Below, piece by piece: positions 1 to 13,100 of a DNA stretch of 64,000 nt. Under the pieces are notes generated by a model that saw nothing but the letters and a program-made list of their open reading frames with translations, did no database searches and had not been told where the DNA came from. Positions within the stretch are counted from its first letter, which is position 1. Every line of letters starts with the position of its first letter. The position numbers were made by a program, and so were the translations under genes. The stretch is from assembly GCA_021442155.1 (NCBI GenBank), contig CM038216.1:87826945-87890944 (forward strand), read 5' to 3'. This stretch comes from Cymbidium sinense. Taxonomy: Eukaryota; Streptophyta; Magnoliopsida; Asparagales; Orchidaceae.

Positions 1-3000
1 GAAGAGCTCAAGTTCAAATAGGGATTTCCTAATTCAATATTCAAGTCACTATGCTTAGTAATTTAGGAAATGCATTTTGAACTAAATCCAATCTACTTAG
101 TTTGATGCAAAATCAAGTCATATATCCAACATAAATTAAATCAAGTAAATCAATGAAAATAAAATGGAAGTTCAAAGTCAAACCTAAAGTCAACTCTAGT
201 CAACCTAGAATTAACTGCCCACTTGGTCAAAAAGTCAACCCACAAAAATTTGACCAAATCAAATTGTCAAAAATATTTCAAATGATCAAATAAACATGTT
301 TGATCGTAATGACAAAGAAATTTGAGTCCATTGAGGCCTAGATTAGGTAAGTTAAATTCCTTTAATCAAAATAACCTAAATAGGCTAAATTGAACTCAAA
401 CCCTAGAAAAATACAAATAAATCTAAACTGATTGTCCTAAATCATATGGGGATGGTGATGGGACATAACCTAATTTCTTATTGGGTGTAACTGGGTCAAA
501 TGGGTCATTTGACCCATAAGAAATTAGGTTTAATTCACTTAACCCAATTTTAAGTGAGTTAAACAAGATAAAATGAATATGAAAATTCAAATCACTTCCA
601 ACCAAATCACATGGGATGGGGATGAGACTTCTTTAAACATTTCTTGCATTATTACATAAAATCCAAATGGAGAGAGGCTAATGCAAGCAAAGGAAATGAA
701 GAGGCCAGACTCCTTCTTCCTTCTTCCCTCCTCTTCACCTTGGACAAGTGTGGGATAGAAGAGGAGGGCATTAGCTAACTTCCAAGACCCTCCATCATCA
801 AAATCAACCAAGGAATAAAGTAAACAGAGCTTTAAAGGTCTTGGCCATATAGCAAACCACACACACACACATTTCCCTAAGAAGAATTGAACTTTCCTTC
901 ACTTTCATACATCCAAACCGAAGCCAAATGAAAGTTCTTCCCCCTCCCAAGTGTACTTAACCATTGCAAACCACCAAAGCCAAAATTTTCAAGCCAAGGG
1001 TTGGTCTAGGGAATAATCCGTAAGGAATTAACACAATTCCTTTGGCAAGCGAGTTCGAGTCAAGGTTCTGAAACTCTAGGATCAATTTCAAGGCCAATCC
1101 CCCAATGAATTGAGGCATGCTAGTAACGACCTTGAGCTTTTTATTTGAAGTTTTAGTTGTGGTCATTTTCATAGGAAACGTGATCTTCAATAAGATCAAA
1201 CCATATATAATCATAAGATATCCTTCAATAATCGTGTAGCAATTGAAATCACTTGATTTTATGCTCTGGATCATTCATAATTACCAAAACACTATGGACG
1301 ACCCTCAACTCCTGCAAGAAATGAAGGAGATGGGCTCTCCATTGTCCAATCCATGTATTTGGATCAAACAGCCCAGATCTAGGCAAATCAGGTCGATTTT
1401 CTCCCTTTAAGAACTACGAGATCGATCCAGACCATCCGATCTTCAATTGGACGGTCCAAGATCATCTCACGTAATCACAGCCGACAAACATGTGGCTCCA
1501 TGTTGACCAACCCATGCCACTTGGTGACACCATGAAGGCCATGCGCACAGGATCTCCCCATCACTTAAATTCCGTTAAAATTAGTTAAATAATTATTTTA
1601 AAATTATTTAAAAATCACAAAAACTTCAAAACATCATAAATAAATAAATATAAATATGAGAAATACAAATGAGGGCTCATTGATTCATCTTGATGAGAGG
1701 AATCCATAAAAATTAAAATCCCAACTTTTACTGAATATTTTTCCCTTAATTTGGGTTTAATTAAAATACATTAAACCCTAATTACTCTCAAATTAATATT
1801 CTAATTAATTTAAAACTTTGAGGGAATAACATTAAGCATGAAACACACCTCATGTGAATTTTTGGGGATTTAATTCATTGAATTCAAAGGAAATTGAAAT
1901 TTCATATGCTTAACCTTAAATTAATTAAATAAATTAATCATTAATGAAATAATTAGGGAATTTTAATCTAACAACTTTAAATCACCATAATGAACTTCAG
2001 TGAACATTAAAACATTACTTAAACTCAACTAAACCTAAAAAATCCTTAAATTGACCTAATTAAGCAACTAAATGATTTGAATAATTCAATTAAATAACAT
2101 GAACTTATTAAATCAAATAAATAAATCAACTAGCCAAAAAATTATGAATAAAACCTCATTGGAAAGTGAGGAATTTATGAAAAATAAAACCCTTAATCAA
2201 TCTCAATAAATTAGGCTTAATTTAGGTTTTAATGAAATAATTAAAACTAATTACTCCCTAATTACAAATCTAGTCAAGATGAAACTTTGAACACTTGAAA
2301 TTGGCATGAAACCCCACTTGCCAAAAAAATTTCAATCCAATTGATCTCTGGATTAGGAGTTGTTAAATTTCTAAATCCTTAGATCAATGTTAATCAAATA
2401 TTAGGTTAAGGAAATTAATTAATCTATTAAATTAAATGGTAATTCAAATCAATTTCAGATATCAAAAAAATATTAAGGAACTTCTCTAAATATCCTAAGT
2501 CAATTAAAGTGATCAAATTCAATTTTAAGTTAATGAAATAAAACCTTAGGTTAACAAAATTATTAATTAACTTAAACCTTAAATTTTGAATCAATAAAAT
2601 TTAATGAAATCACTCATTTCTAATGAATCTAAGAATGAATCTAAATCGGTCAATTAAATCATCATAATTAATCCATGAACAAACCTAAGGTACTAATTCA
2701 TATTAATAAACTTAAACCTTAAGCTTACAAATCCATGAATTAAACAACTTAACTTAAATTGAATTAAATCAAACTTAAATCTAAACTCTTTAAATTAACA
2801 TGAGCCAAATCAAATGAAACCCAAGTAACTTAATTCAAAATGAAACAAATCAAATAAATTAAATCGAACAAAGTAATTCAAACAAATGAAATAACATAAA
2901 TCAAATCCAAACATAAATAACATTAAAAGGATTAATTAAGATACTTAAGGATCTTAGTTAGACTTTTAAAACTTCATTACGATTTAGATGTGGAATAAAG

Positions 3001-5150
3001 TGAGTTTCACCTAAAAATAAAATTCATTCTATTTCTCATTCTTAAAAACTTAAATATTACTTTAACCAAATAAAATGAATATAAAATGGGAATTAAACCA
3101 CTAAACCATTTGAGTTTAAACCAGCCAATGGTAAAAATTAAGCAAATTTAAACTTCAAACTTAAACTTGAACTTAAAGGAGCCTAGAAAGCCTTACCACA
3201 CAAACCCCTCTTCACACTAGATTATTTAGTCATACTCTAGATCTAGTGAGATCATTCTATGATTTCTTTTAATCTTCTGTGCCATGTTTCACATGTCTGT
3301 GTGGTGTATTGCTTTAGATTGGATTCCTAGGTTTGTTTGTTCATTAGACGATGGTAGGCATTCTTTTAGAATTAATACTATTTTATGTACCTGTTAAATG
3401 GATCGTTGTAATAAATAAATCATAAAAATGCTATTTTCTTGGAGGTGTTGAAAATCCCTTAACATAGTCCATAAGATAGGTGGGCTTAGCAAGCAACTAA
3501 TGCTAAGACCATATTTTTGTGAAATATAATTGCTTTGTGTTCTATGTGTATTTCCTAACATCTATTTTGTAGGGCTTAGGATTTATTATGAATCTTAAAT
3601 GTAAATTTGAGCTTAGAATTTGGTTAAGATCTATGGGGTCTAGGATTAGCAAGAGCTAACCCAACCAAGATATGGTGCGGTGGTCCCCTGTGGAGCCCGA
3701 TGGATGTCCCTAAAGAAGGACATTTTTTTGGAAAGAAGACCCATAGATCTAAACTTGTAGTTCTAGGCCAGGTTGTATAACGGCAAAACTCGGCTACCCA
3801 TTTTTCTTTCTTTGAGTAATCAATTGGCCATTTTTATTTTATTAATTTAATTTAGCTTGATTTATTTTGTGCAATAGAAATAGCATGCTTTTTCTAGGTT
3901 TTTGCTATGGCTGTGATGAATGACATAGCTCATAGGATAAACTAAATTTTCTATCCAACTAAATCATAAACAAAAAATAAATACAACTCAAAATACTCAT
4001 ATAAAAGCCTAGCATTAAAGAAAGATAAAATATGTAGCAACCCTTTAGCTGGATGTTTTAACATCATGCATAAATCATATTATTTCACTCTTGATTAATG
4101 AAGGACTTCCATTCTTGCCAGAGAACCTCGGCTTGACCTTTGAGATCCTTTAATGGAAGTACACCTTCTTTTATTTTGATTTGGCCCATAATCTTTTTCA
4201 AATTGCATGCATTAGGCATAAATTGTATTCCTATGACCTAAAATGAATATTGAGTCAAAAATTCCTAAAATTTGAAAAAAATATGCATTAGTTAGGTGCA
4301 TCCTCATGCCCTCCATAATTTTAGAGATTAGGGAGTGAGTCTAGGTTCATAGATTTCTTTCTTAAGAATACAACATCCCAGCCATCTTGCATTCATGTGA
4401 CTTGACTTCATGAATTTAAAAGGTGGTGTTAGATGGAAGCCTTCTCCAGGTAGGTTGTATGTCCAGAAGAGTCAGAGATAGGTTAGTTCCCTCAAGTGAG
4501 GAGAATGGCTAATGATTCCCAAGGATAGAATTAGGTCAGCATCCCATGTGTCAAGCGCACTGAGACTAGGTTCAAGCATCCTTTTAGAATAAGTCTTCAA
4601 CCCTAGGCATTTTAATTTTGTGCTAGAATCTAAGCTCTTGATTTCTATGAAAATGACAACTTGAACTCTAAAATTAAAATCCCAAATTTGAAGCCCAATC
4701 ATAGATAGTTGAAATGTCTATTCCCAATATCAATAGACATTTCTATTTTCCATTTGACTCTTGAAAATAACTCTTCAATTTGGACCTCTCCCAATTGAAT
4801 TTCCAAAATCAATCCTTTGAAAGCTACCTTAGTAGTCTTGGAATAACCACTTATTTCTTTAATTGAGAGTATTCTTAGAAGAGACCCTTCCTAAGATGTA
4901 ATTAACTTTAGAGGCTTGCCTTTATAGGAACCATGATCCCAAGATAAAATAAACCCGTTCTACTTTTCCATGTAATTCGAAAAAAAATAAAGACCCATTA
5001 GCCTTAGGAGTCTTTTATTAAAATGATCGAATCCATTACAAAAGAGCATTTTTATCTTTTGAGATAATATGTTTATTCCTTAATGCCGTATTTGGTCATC
5101 TAAATAAAATATTCCTAAACTCTATGTGGTGTCATTTCTTTTCCCTATTC
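1..5150 (+). mobile_element. Partial LTR of a giant Tat-type Ty3/gypsy element (copy 1)
   Basis: This AT-rich stretch has no coding capacity. It aligns by eye, in the same order and orientation, with about 50100-56040, and in reverse with about 30200-24460. Shared landmarks are TTGACC-rich sequence at the left edge, a block with the word CATGTGGC near 1490, long ATTAA-rich DNA, a GGTTGTATAA...CTCGGCTACC block near 3770, and a block near 4940 with AAATAAACCC followed by CTACTTTTCC. The three-way match in order is what supports an LTR. The copy is cut by the window start and lacks the terminal segment and primer binding site seen in the 48445 copy. It is strongly diverged, so exact borders are uncertain. 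Confidence 0.6.
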
Positions 5151-5159
5151 TAGAGAAAA

Positions 5160-7500
5160 CATCAACAGACCCAACACAAACACAAACTATACATAAACAT
5201 ATAAAACCAACACATATCTTTTGTCTCAAGCTACTCTAAGTTGAGATAACGCCCCCAATGGCAGTCACTCATTAGCTACACTAAGATGGACTGACATGCT
5301 AATCTACTAGTGTGTCACCCCATTAGTCTTCTTGCTTTGGAGGATGTAAGTCTATTATGCTTTCCTTCTTTACTTGTCCACTACACACTAATGAGTGTCT
5401 TATTAGTTTAGTAACCCTTACTGTATGGCCGATAAGCTACCTCATGTTGGATTCATTTAAGAGGATGTGAGTCTAGTATGCTTTCTTCTTGGATTAGCCT
5501 TAGTGCATTGATGGGGTCAAAGATATTTGAGATTTAAGATAAGTCCCATAGTGGTTCCTTCCCTCCTGACTACTTCAAGTCTGGGTCTAGTCCATCCTCG
5601 AGGGTCCCCTCTTAGTAGTCGCTCTAGGTCAGATAGCATATATCCCATCGATGAAAGATTATCCCGATGATCAATTCAGCTTGGAAAGTTGTAAGCCTAC
5701 ATGCTTTCTTTCCAGATTGATCATTTTAGACTGACAGGCACCTTAGGTTGGCTGGTTCTAACTATGCTGATAGATACACCACTCATGCTAACTAATACAA
5801 CTTAGGTTGGTTGGTTCTTACACCTTAGGATACACCACACATGGTAGATGTAAGTTTGCTACACTTTCTCCTTGAGTTGGAAACCATATACACCTAGGCT
5901 TTTCCAAAGTTTAGGATAAAGCCCACAAGACCTCCCTGGGAACTATATTTGGATGACATTCTTTACAACCCTATTTAGACACTACCTTGGTTACTATCAG
6001 ATTGGACAGTTCCCCTTTCATAATAATCACTCTTGTGGATGGAGAATTCATCCTGTAGATGTGTAGATTCTCACTTGGTCCAGTACATCTAAGATAGCTC
6101 AAGCTTGACATAGCCCTTTCTCAGTGTGGTCCCTTGCACACCAATAGGGTGCACGCAAACATATAAATAAAAATATATATTCACTTGTGGTTTAGGAGGA
6201 CTCCCTTAGTGGTACCTTTTCCTAAGCCGGTATCCTATCTTTAGGGTAGTGTAAGTAAAACTCCCTATAGGAATCACCTTACTACTCTTTAGTTGATATA
6301 AGTCCCCAGCAATATTCACTCAATAGTCACCATGACGTCTAGTTTGATTTGTTGTGCTACCAATAGGTCTCCTTAGCGGTTGTTCCATTCATTAGAAGAT
6401 GCAAGTATGCTACGCCTTTTTTCTAGCACAGCTGTTGCATACCAAAAGGCAACCCCTTAAGTTGGCTAGCTCTACCCCATAGCCAGTAGACTATCCCTTT
6501 GGATTTGTAAATCTGAGATAAGACAAGTTCGATATAGTCACATCTCAGTGGGTCCATTGCACACCAGCATGGTTCATAAATTAAAGCTATCAAATTTGAT
6601 CGAGCTCACATCCCCAGCGGATATGTCCTCAATTCAAAATCAAAGTAAACAAATAAACCATATCAAATCACATGAAACTAAGATAAAATTAATCCTGAGT
6701 ACTTTTTAGTTGACATAAGTCCCTAATGACATTCTCTCTCAAGAGTCTCCCTAGGTTCAATTTTATTGCATCCAACAGTCACAGCTTGTTCCTCGCTTTG
6801 GAAGATGTAATTATGCTCCGCCTTCTTCTTAGCATAGTCATTGCACACTGAAAGGCAACCCCTTAGGTTGGCTAGCTCTTCCCTACAGTCGGTAGACTAT
6901 CCCTTTCCATTTATAAACCTGAGGTAGGTCAAGGATGATATAGCCCCTTCTTAATGGGTCTACTGCACACCACCAGGGTCCATACATTAACACAGATTAA
7001 CTTAAACCCAATCTAATTTTCCCCAGTGGAGTTAAATCATACCCTTCTATCTAGTAGATCCCCAAATCATATATAGATAAGTTAAGCAAATAAATCAAAT
7101 TCATAACCAACCTATCCAGTGGAGCCAAATTAAAAAAACTCTCTTAATAGAGTCTAAATCAAAGAAATCAAACCAAACTCTTATCCCCAGTGGATACATC
7201 CCCAAACAAATATATGAAATCAAACTCAAATCCTAATCCCCAATGAATAACTTGAACTTGCTTCCATAGTGGAAGGTTCATGTACCTAATCCCTAGTAGA
7301 CTCGAGCCTAAATCTATAGCAGATATGCCTCCAGATGAATTAAAACAAAAAAAAATTAAATTTGATTCAATCTTAATCTCTAGATATAGATTCTTATTCC
7401 CGGGATCTTCTTTCCACAAATCATATAATCAAATCAAATTCAAACCTTATCCCAATATTTTCTTCTTCTATGCCCTCGATATAGACCCCTAACATGTCAT
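5160..7500 (+). mobile_element. LTR-start segment with degenerate internal repeats (copy 1)
   Basis: This segment is collinear with the minus strand of 34090-31900, the beginning of the 3' LTR of element A. Both start with CACAAACACAAAC, then TCTTTTGTCT, then a run of irregular repeats. Each repeat carries the words GATGTAAGTC and CTTTCTTCTT near GTGTCACC or GCACACC (for example 5344, 5464, 5690, 5843, 6396, 6800). Later repeats carry CCCCAGTGGA-like words (6610-7310). The order here is LTR end followed by LTR start, which is unexpected. No protein is supported; the short ORFs are chance. Confidence 0.55.
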
Positions 7501-7800
7501 GCCCAATGCATGTGTGATCCCCTAGTGGATCTCCCTCCATGTTCTTGACATGGAATTATCATCAAATTGCATGTCTTCTCTTATGCACACCTTTACTACT
7601 TCAACCAAAAGCCTTATAATGTATTCATTCAAATTATATCATATTAACATTGTAATCAACATTTTATGATTTGTGATGGTCCAAGCCCAAACTAACTATA
7701 CAATCATGCTAAACATATTATAGTGTGAATTAACACACTATATTATATTATAATATATAAAGTTATATTATAATTTTCTATAATATAATATATTGTCTAA
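7500..7800. other. AT-rich spacer without recognised content
   Basis: This stretch of about 300 bases lies between LTR sequence and satellite. Its right part (7720-7800) is almost pure A/T with TATAATATA words. I see no gene, RNA or clear repeat unit in it. Confidence 0.5.
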
Positions 7801-9110
7801 CATTACACCTCATTAGAATCACTTAAAAATAACAAATAGAAAAATTTTATCAAAATATGAATAATGTTTATTTTGGATGTAAAATTATTATTTTTCTATT
7901 AGAAATGGTACAAAATAGCATAATTTTGGTGTTGCTTCTTGGTGCATGCCATGAATTTGGCCAAATTCTTCCATCTCAACCTTCAAATTAACATTTTTAT
8001 GGATTTTGACCCTATGTATGATAACAAAAGTAAAACATACTAAAATGTACAATAACATTTAGTAACACACCGCCACATTCATATATATGTGAAGTTATAT
8101 TGTTATGTACATTAAAATTTAATATGTTTTCATATAATATATTATTTTACATTACACCTTAAAATGAATCACCTTTAGCAAAAAGATTATAAAATTTGGT
8201 TGAAAAATGAACATTTATTTTGGATGCAAAATTCCATTCTTTTGATTAAATGACACACCATAGCACACCCCCAATGATGTTCCATAAAGCTTACCTTAAA
8301 TTTGGTGAAATTCCATCATCTCAGCTTATAAATCAGTATTTTTATGAATTATACCAGTACAAACTCTGCTACATCATACTATGACAAACTAAAATATGCT
8401 AAACAACAAGTAGTAGTACACAATAGTATGTTATAATGCATGATGCTACATTATGTTATGGCATCCTATATTATAGTACACTATAATAAATGATATTATA
8501 CTATATTGCATATCACATCACAAGGGATTGCCTAAGATAAAAAAATCATAAATTTAGTCTAAACAATAAAAAAACTATATATTTTAGTCGTATCACTTAC
8601 ATATTTTAAATTGAAATAATATATTATGATGCCATGCTCTACCTATTATGAATTTGGCCAAATTCCACCATTTTAAAGTCTAAATCAACATTTTTATAAA
8701 TAATGCTAATGTAGGCTCGCATGATTGTAAAATACTAAAAGAATTTAAAATATGAATAATATATTATGACATATGATGCTATCCTATGCTACAACATATA
8801 ACATTTATTTTGAACATAAAATCTTACTTTTAGATCAGTGGCATAGCACACCTTGGTACTACAACCTAATTCCCACTTCAAATTTAACAAATTTCATCAT
8901 CCGATTTATTATATAAATATTTTTATAATTTATATTAATATAGATTATAGGCACAATACCATAATATACTAAAAATATTTCAAAACATCTTATAACATCC
9001 AAAAACACATCACTACATGCTCAAATATATGATTCTACATTATACTATAATATATGGTATTATAATATGATTTAGTGTATTCAAATATCTAATAGCCAAG
9101 GGAAAGTCTC
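7800..9110. repeat. AT-rich tandem satellite, ~350 bp period, about four diverged copies
   Basis: A landmark built on GAATTTGGCCAAATTC, followed by CCATC and, about 40 bases later, ATTTTTATG, recurs near 7952, 8298, 8650 and 8880. Another landmark, ATTTATTTTGGATG, precedes it in copies 1 and 2 (7867, 8213), with a related ATTTATTTTGAACA in the fourth. Spacings are about 346, 352 and 230 bases, so the last copy appears internally shortened. Between landmarks lie TATAATATA-type runs. The block sits directly beside the telomeric region, which is a common place for subtelomeric satellite, though that link is inference. Confidence 0.6.
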
Positions 9111-9184
9111 TTGAAGACATTTTCTTTAGCTACCATAACTATAGATTATGTCATTCATTAGATCTACCCCTAATGACATCATTA

Positions 9185-9447
9185 TTCAAGGTTTTAGGTT
9201 AGTTTTGGTTTTAGGGTTTAATTTTGGTTTTATTGTTTAGGTTTAGGGTTTAGGGTTTAGGGTTTAGGGTTTGTAGGTTTAGGGTTTAGTTTAGTTTAGG
9301 GTTTGTGTTTTAGGTTTAGGTATCAAGTTTAGGTTTAGGTTTGGTTTTAGAGTTTAGGGTTTAGGGTTTAAGGCTTAGGTTTTAAGTTTTTGGTTTTAGG
9401 TTTAGGGTTTAAGTTTTAGTTTAGGGTTTAGGGTTTAGAGTTTAAGG
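9185..9447 (+). repeat. Interstitial telomeric repeat tract (TTTAGGG, degenerate)
   Basis: Perfect units such as three TTTAGGG in a row near 9241-9270 are mixed with variants (TTTAGG, TTTTAGGG, GTTTTAGG). The G-rich strand is + here and throughout the region. The tract ends in T8 at 9448-9455, exactly where the first GRP retro-copy begins. Confidence 0.85.
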
Positions 9448-9938
9448 TTTTTTTTAAACAAAAATCAAATTTAGATTCAACATTTTTGCTTTTTGATTTT
9501 ATCAACCAAGTAGCACCCCAAGTTTTCTAAAGCATAAGGGATGACATAGATCGAAACTGAGTACCCTTAGAGCAAATCAAAAACTCTAAATTAGTAGAAC
9601 TGTCTCTACTATGAAGACATAGTTCCATAAGCAGCAGATCGGATCGGCCGTTCTTCAATTTCTCTAAATCCCATCAGAACCACCCTTGCCTCTCAAGTAG
9701 TGTGATCCATAATCATATCCCCAATCTCTTCCTCCGCCACCACCATGGTTGTAACCTCCCTCACTCCTACCACATCCATAACCACTACTACTCTGACCAT
9801 GACTTCCATATGCACCAACACCTCTAGATTCCCCACCACAACTATGATAACCTTCACCTCTGCCTTTGCCTCCACCACTAGATCTAGACTAAGCCAAGTT
9901 GACGGTAATGTTCCTTCCATCAAGGTTCTTCCCATTCT
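9448..9938 (-). pseudogene. GRP retro-pseudogene copy 1: 3' end of an RRM/glycine-rich RNA-binding protein
   Basis: Read on the minus strand, the fragment opens with NGKNLDGRNITVN, the end of an RRM (the usual family form is NGKELDGRNITVNEAQSR). A glycine-rich tail with GGY, GGG and SSGGG runs follows, then SDGI and a TAG stop at about 9664-9666. Apart from one in-frame TAG where a glutamine of AQSR is expected, this frame is open. About 210 bases of 3' UTR-like sequence follow, ending in A8. Proteins of this family bind RNA and are linked to cold and stress responses. The RRM start, the 5' exon and any promoter are absent, so this is a 5'-truncated processed copy. The same 5' breakpoint recurs in all copies except the fused one. 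Confidence 0.8.
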
Positions 9939-10195
9939 AAGGGTTTAAGGTTTAGGGTTAGTTTAGGGTTTATGGTTTAAGGTTTGGAGTTTAGGGTCAG
10001 TTGTATGAGGTTAGGGTTTAGGGTTTTAGGGTTTTGTGGCTTTAGGGTTTAGGTTGTGAGTTTTAGGTGGTTTAGTATTTTGGTTTAGGGTTTAGGGTTT
10101 AGGGTTTAAATTTTAGGTTTAGGGTTTAGTCAGTAGTTTTAGGTTAGGGTTGGGGTTTAGTAGGTTTAGGATTTACTGCCTGTGATGTGATTCAA
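9939..10195 (+). repeat. Interstitial telomeric repeat tract
   Basis: TTTAGGG units, many altered (GGTTTAAGG, TTTTGTGGC), resume directly after the GRP fragment with no spacer (CCATTC then TAAGGG). The tract ends at T8 at 10196-10203, where the next block type starts. Confidence 0.8.
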
Positions 10196-13100
10196 TTTTT
10201 TTTAAAGTAAACATAGGTTTATTTATTTAGTTTATATTGTATTTGTTTGGGTTTATTTATTTTATATTTTTTTATTTAGGTTTATTTTTATATTTATTTA
10301 GTTTAGTTTATTTATTTTAGGTTAATTATTTTTGTTTAAGTTTTTTATTTTAGTTTATCTTTAGGTTTAGGTTTATTTTTAGTTGAATTTTATTTTATTT
10401 TTTATTTAGGTTTTTATTTTAGGTTTAGTTTAAGTTATTTTATTTTTTTAGGTTTAGGTTTTAATTTTAGGTTTATTTTAGGTTTTATTTTAGTTTATGT
10501 TTATGTTTATTTTAGTTTAATTTATTTTATTCAGCTTAGGTTTAGGTTTATGTTTTATTTATTTAAGTTTAGTTTTAGGTTTATCTTATTTTATTTATTT
10601 TAGGTTTAGGTTTTGTTTTAGTTTAGGTTTTAGGTTTTATTTTTTTATTCCGTTTTAGGTTTATTTTTTAGGTTTAAGTTTTTATTTAGTTTTATTTTAT
10701 TTTATTTTGGTTTATTTTATTTTATTTTATGTTTAGCTTATTTTATTTAGGTTTTATTCAGGTTCATTTAATTTTTAGTTTAGGTTTTATTTTATTTTCC
10801 ATTTTATTTATGTTTGTTCATTTATTTATTTATTTATAGGCAGTGTGTAGCCAGAGTGTAGAGTGGATCAGGTTTAGGGTTTAGGACATTGGGCCAGTAG
10901 GCCTGGGTTTAATTTGGGTTTAGGTGGGGCATGTGGCCCAGGGTTTCAGTCAGGAAGATTAATTTAGGAGGCCTTTGACTCAGGATTTTTAGGGCCATGG
11001 CCTAGAGGCCCAGGAGTGGCCTTGCTCAGGGTTTATTTTAGTGTCAGAGGGTGGTTTGTGTCAGTTAGGTGTGGTCAGGGTGTGGTTAGGTTTTGGTTTG
11101 GTTTAGGGCTAGTTTAGGGTTTAAGTTTATTTTAATTTATTTAATTTATTTTATCTTTAGATTATTTTATTTTGATTTTATTTATGTTTATTTATTTATT
11201 AGTTTAATTATTTTAGGATTATTTATCTTTAGTTTAGGTTTTATGTTAGTTTATTATTTAGGTTTTATGCTTATTTTAGTTTAGTTATTTTTTGATTTAT
11301 TTTAGGTTAAGGTATTATTTTTATTTTAGGTTTAGTTTTATTTTATTTTTTAGGTTAGATTTTAGGTTTATTTTAGGTTTTTTTTAGTTTAGTATATTTT
11401 ATTTTTTAATATATTTTATTTTATTTAGTTTAGGGTTTAGGTTTAGTTTATTTTAGGATCTAGGTTTTATTTATTTTGTTTTATTTTAGTTTAGTTTAAG
11501 TTTTATTTTATTTGTTTATTTTAGATTTAGGTTTTTTAGTTTAGGGTTTGATTTTATTTTATTTATTTTAGGTTTATTTTTTAGGTTTATTTTACTTAGT
11601 TTTATTTTATTTTATTTAGGTTTATTTTATTTTATTTTATGTTTATATTTAGTGTTTAATTTTAGTTTAGTTTAGGTTTATTTTAGTTTTATTTATTATT
11701 TAAGGTTTATAGGTATGTATTTAGCTTTATTTTATTTTATCTTATTTATTTTATTGGTTTAGGTTTTATTTATTTTATTTTAGGTTTATTTAGTTTAGGT
11801 CTAGCCCTTTTAGTGTTTAGGGTTTAGTCATTGAGGTGGTGGCCTGGGGGTATTTATTTTAGGTTTGGGGCCCAGTGGGAGGTATAGCAGGGTTAGGCAG
11901 TGGTGGGCCCAGGCCCAGGGCATCAGGCAACAGGGTCTGGGCCCAGGTACCTGAGTGGTTGTTGTGGGTCAAGGCTGAGTTTGGTAGGGCCCAGGTTTAG
12001 GAGGGTTTATGTTTCATGCCAGTGGGTAGGGTCAGGATCAGGTCAGAGTTTAGGTTTTTTATAGTTTTAAATTATGCAAACCCGATAGGTTTATTTATTT
12101 ATTTATTTTATTATTATTAGGTTTATTTATTTTATTTATTTTATTTATTTAGTTTATTTATTTTGGTTTAGCTTTTTTATTTTAGTTTATTTTTTAGTTT
12201 AATTTTATTTTTTATTTTATTTTTTAGGTTTAGGTTTAATTTTTGATTTTTAGGTTTAGGTTTAGGTTTTTATTATAGGATTACTTTTAGGTTTTATTTT
12301 TTAATTTAAGTTTAGGTTTATTTTTAGTTTAGTTTAGGGTTTAGGTTTAGTTTATTTTACGTTTATGTTTAGGTTTGATTTATTTTAGTCTAGTTTATTT
12401 TAGCTTATGTTTAGGTTTATTTTATTTTGTTTATTTTAGGTTTAGTTATTTTTTGTAGTTTCATGTTTAGGTTTTTATTTTATTTTATTTTAAGTTTATT
12501 TTATTTTTATTTTACGTTTAGTTTTTATTTTGTTTAGGTGTTTTACTTTTTTAATTTAGTTTAGGCTTTTATTTATTTTATTATAATTTAGTTTCTATTT
12601 ATTATTATTAATTTTTTTTAGGTTTTAGTTTAGGTTTAGTTTAGTTTAAGAGTGTATTTAGGTTATTTTATTACTTTATTTTATTATGGTTTATGTTTAT
12701 TTATTTATTATATTTTGTTTTATTTAGTTTATGTTTAGGTTGAGTTTAGGGTTTTGAGGGTGTGGTTTTGGTCATGGTCCAGTGTCCAGTGTGGTGGAGT
12801 TTAGGGTGTGGTTTAGGCAGATTTTGATTTAGTTGGTTTAGTTAGGATCAGGTTTAGGTTGTGGGGTCCAAGTTGGTTCTCTAGTTTTTAAAGAGAACAA
12901 ACATCAACATTCTCCTTTAGTTTTGTCAGTCATGGTTTATAGTGGTTTATGTATTTATTTAGGTCAGGTTTAGGTTTAGGTTTAGGTCAGGGTGGTTTAG
13001 TGGCTGACCAGGGTCAGCTCAGGGTCAGTGGTGGCCTACCATCAGGATTTAGGGGCAGTGTGTGGTTTGGGTGTGGAGGTAGTGTATGCTTGTGGTTATG

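Noticed and set aside
9745..9948. Plus-strand Thr/Ser-rich ORF (also similar ones at 15326 and 18825)
   Set aside because: These are antisense shadows of the glycine-rich tail of the GRP fragments on the minus strand.
11093..11284. ORF rich in Phe, Leu, Tyr and Ile resembling a membrane protein
   Set aside because: It is the translation of a T-rich degenerate repeat; any frame there gives hydrophobic low-complexity sequence.
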